From Deltaproteobacteria bacterium (GTDB lineage Bacteria > Desulfobacterota > Desulfobaccia > Desulfobaccales > Desulfobaccaceae): a stretch of DNA of 64,000 bases. The position numbers and the translations under genes were made by a program. The stretch is taken from contig JAFDGA010000002.1 of NCBI GenBank assembly GCA_019309545.1, positions 47,529 to 111,528 on the forward strand. Direction: 5' to 3'. This document shows positions 62,239 through 64,000 of this stretch, one piece after another. The notes below the pieces were generated by a model. It was not told where the DNA came from. It saw nothing but the letters and a program-made list of their open reading frames with translations, and did not search any database. Every line of letters starts with the position of its first letter. Within the stretch, counting starts at the first letter, position 1.

Positions 62239-62535
62239 ATGAATGATCAGTTATTGGGTTTAGAGCAGGTCTGGGCCGATTATCCCTTCCCGTCGCCTTT
62301 TATTTTTAAGGTCATTGCCCATGCCGGGTCTGAGTCTTTGGTGACCCGCTTGATGGCCGCGGCGGCCAGTATTTTAGGGGAGATCGACGCCTCGCAGGCC
62401 TGCATCGGTGAAAGACGGAGTTCACAGGGGAAGTATCGGTCATTGACTTTACAATTGACGGTGCATTCGGTGGGGCAGATAAAGGCTCTCTACCAGTCGT
62501 TGGCCCGCCAGCCCGGCGTTTTAATGGTTATGTAA
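62239..62535 (+). CDS. DUF493/YbeD-like small protein
   Basis: 98 aa. YPFPSPFIFKVIAHAG, the repeated small alpha/beta ACT-like fold and the C-terminal HSVGQIKALYQSLARQPGVLMVM match the YbeD/DUF493 family. In E. coli YbeD lies next to lipoate genes, but no clear function is known. It is 67 bases after moaA and 25 bases before the DUF362 gene, likely the same transcript. Confidence 0.8.
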   Translation: MNDQLLGLEQVWADYPFPSPFIFKVIAHAGSESLVTRLMAAAASILGEIDASQACIGERRSSQGKYRSLTLQLTVHSVGQIKALYQSLARQPGVLMVM

Positions 62536-62559
62536 TAATCTCAAACAGTTGGAAAAGTT

Positions 62560-63480
62560 ATGAATCGGCGGGAATTCCTGAAACAGGTAGCAGCCCTGGG
62601 AGTATTGGCAGGAGCGGGCCGGATAATGACCATGCCGGCCGAACTATGGGCAATGGCTCCCAAGGAGAAGCCGGCGCCGATTTTGGCCCGTGCCACCGGC
62701 ACCAACTATGCCCATCTGGTCGGGGATGCCGTCCAGGCCCTGGGGGGGATGAAGAAATTCGTCAATCCCGGCGAGGTCGTAGTGGTCAAACCTAACATGG
62801 CTTTTGACCGTCCTCCGGAGATGGCTGCTACTACCCATCCGGTGGTGGTCCGCAAGGTGGTGGAACTATGCCTGGAGGCCGGAGCCAAAAAGGTCAAGGT
62901 GCTGGACCGCACCTGCCACGATGCCCGGCGAACCTATGTCAACAGCGGCATCAAAGGGGCTGTCGAGGGCATCAAGGATTCCCGGGTGGTGGTGGAATTT
63001 GTCGATGAACGGCGGTTTGTGGAGCTCAACATCGAAAATGCCAAGGCCTTGAAACGCTGGTCCTTTTATCAAGATATTCTCGAGGCTGACCGCTTTATCA
63101 ATATTCCGGTGGCCAAGACTCACTCCGAAGCCCGGCTGAGCCTGTGCATGAAAAACATGATGGGGGCCATCGGTGGTTGGCGGGGTCGCATCCACGTCGG
63201 CCTGCAACAGAACATTGCCGACATGAACCTGGTGTTGCGGCCTGATCTGCATATCCTCGATGCAACCCGGATCCTGACCCAGAACGGCCCGACCGGCGGC
63301 AAACTGGAATATGTCCAGATCAAAAACCAGATCATCGCCGGGACCGACCCGGTGGCCCTGGATGCGTATGGCACTACCCTTTTTGACCTTAAGCCTGCGG
63401 ATATCGGCCACATCGTCAAGGGTCATGAATTGGGTCTGGGAGAAATTGACTTAAAGAAGATCAAATTTCTGGGTGCCTGA
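62560..63480 (+). CDS. Tat-exported DUF362 domain protein
   Basis: 306 aa. The N-terminus MNRREFLKQVAALGVLAGAG is a twin-arginine-like signal (NRREFLK). The rest is a DUF362 domain: VVVKPNMAFDRPPEMAATTHP, DRTCHDARRTYVNSGI, VPVAKTHSEARLSLCMKNMMG and GTDPVALDAYGTTLF. It has no ferredoxin domain of its own. It is followed by a membrane polyferredoxin gene, a common pairing, which suggests an electron-transfer role at the membrane. Function of DUF362 is unknown. Confidence 0.86.
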   Translation: MNRREFLKQVAALGVLAGAGRIMTMPAELWAMAPKEKPAPILARATGTNYAHLVGDAVQALGGMKKFVNPGEVVVVKPNMAFDRPPEMAATTHPVVVRKVVELCLEAGAKKVKVLDRTCHDARRTYVNSGIKGAVEGIKDSRVVVEFVDERRFVELNIENAKALKRWSFYQDILEADRFINIPVAKTHSEARLSLCMKNMMGAIGGWRGRIHVGLQQNIADMNLVLRPDLHILDATRILTQNGPTGGKLEYVQIKNQIIAGTDPVALDAYGTTLFDLKPADIGHIVKGHELGLGEIDLKKIKFLGA

Positions 63481-63563
63481 GCCCATTTTAGCATAATTAC
63501 CAGGGTAACAACCCACCTTAGGGGCCTGGTTCCGGTTTAGGGCCAGGCCCTTCTAACACCGTA

Positions 63564-64000
63564 ATGTCACATCAAGAACCGCTAAGTTCAACCCGTAACT
63601 CCCGGCGTTGGTGGCTAGTGATGCGCCGGGCCAGTCAACTACTATTCTTCCTGCTGTTTCTGCTCCTGTTTCTCAAGACCGCATATGTTGGTCAGGAGGT
63701 CCTGGCCTGGCCGGTGGACTTGTTTTTCCGGCTCGACCCCCTGCTGTTGGCAGTGCACCTGCTCACCCGCAGTCCGCTGGTCTATGGCCTGTTGTGGTCC
63801 CTCTTAGTTGTGGCCATGACCCTGATACTGGGACGGTTTTTCTGTGGCTGGGTCTGTCCTTTGGGAACGGCCCTGGACGGCTGCCGCCATTTGCTGTTTA
63901 AGGATCGCCTGGATCAGGGCGTTGCCCAGCGGTGGCGCCGGGTGAAATATTACCTGTTACTGCTGCTGCTGGCCGGAGCCTTGTTCTCCGTTAATCTGGC
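63564..64000 (+). CDS. Membrane polyferredoxin (NapH/YccM-like 4Fe-4S protein), N-terminal part
   Basis: Runs off the right edge; 145 residues are visible. MSHQEPLSSTRNSRRWWLVM is followed by hydrophobic helices (SQLLFFLLFLLLFLKTAYV and LVYGLLWSLLVVAMTLILG) and the motif GRFFCGWVCPLGTALDG, the FCGWxCPxG signature of NapH/CcoG-type proteins. Such proteins move electrons between quinol or cytoplasmic donors and periplasmic partners. Ferredoxin motifs would follow beyond the edge. Likely one unit with the DUF362 gene. Confidence 0.85.
   Translation, partial: MSHQEPLSSTRNSRRWWLVMRRASQLLFFLLFLLLFLKTAYVGQEVLAWPVDLFFRLDPLLLAVHLLTRSPLVYGLLWSLLVVAMTLILGRFFCGWVCPLGTALDGCRHLLFKDRLDQGVAQRWRRVKYYLLLLLLAGALFSVNL

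Overview
The window reads as chromosome of a Gram-negative, sulfate-reducing, strictly anaerobic bacterium of the former Deltaproteobacteria (a Desulfobacca/Syntrophobacterales-like lineage is my guess from overall gene style, not a proven assignment). The main evidence is a complete dsrMKJOP operon (26565-31698) encoding the membrane complex that feeds electrons to sulfite reduction. LPS genes (gmhA, kdsA, kdsC, lptC-lptA-lptB) and a TonB-dependent receptor show an outer membrane. Almost all DNA is compactly packed housekeeping sequence; decayed DNA is confined to about 31.8-32.6 kb (transposase remnant) and 38.7-40.0 kb (broken glutamate synthase genes).

Layout. 1-6.6 kb: start of a PEP synthase (minus), a NifS-type cysteine desulfurase, an FmdB zinc-ribbon protein, a cyclophilin-like protein, an unknown conserved protein, gmhA, and a CoA-disulfide-reductase/rhodanese fusion. 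6.9-10.4 kb: a large PlsB-type acyltransferase, an HU/IHF protein and a large-type SRP RNA carrying an Alu-like domain. 10.6-20.4 kb: pyrG-kdsA-kdsC, then the lptC-lptA-lptB-rpoN-hpf-ptsN-rapZ-EIIA-rimI cluster. 20.4-25.7 kb: an O-methyltransferase, a tiny membrane peptide, glnS, small membrane proteins and tatC. 25.9-31.8 kb: an RsbRD_N-domain gene followed by dsrMKJOP, with a promoter and an intrinsic terminator framing the unit.

32.9-40.0 kb is a nitrogen-assimilation island: a NifA-like sigma-54 activator, a glutamate-synthase-related flavoprotein, a two-cluster ferredoxin and a GSI-alpha-type glnA with a good -24/-12 promoter. The palindrome ACAAATTTGT sits upstream of three of these genes. 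Downstream of glnA lie remnants of an archaeal-type split glutamate synthase. 40.1-45.4 kb: a secreted protein, livM/livH without partner genes, an FN3-like protein, an Arg/Lys-rich peptide, a ThiF/MoeB-like protein and a YHS-domain protein. 45.4-55.4 kb: a LolD/MacB-type ABC transporter, an HDAC-fold protein, a PP-loop ATPase, a YprB-like nuclease, proS and rel. 55.4-58.1 kb (minus): rpmB, a DsrE-family gene with an in-frame UGA that looks like selenocysteine, a methyltransferase and a stand-alone AICAR transformylase. 58.1-61.0 kb (minus): a cobalamin riboswitch with terminator controlling a small unknown gene and a BtuB-like receptor. 61.2-64 kb: moaA, a YbeD-like protein, a Tat-exported DUF362 protein and the start of a membrane polyferredoxin.

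The most interesting items are the probable DsrE-like selenoprotein with its own SECIS hairpin (55670-55990), the large SRP RNA, the B12-controlled small gene, the shared palindrome of the nitrogen genes and the decayed archaeal-type glutamate synthase beside an apparently intact relative.
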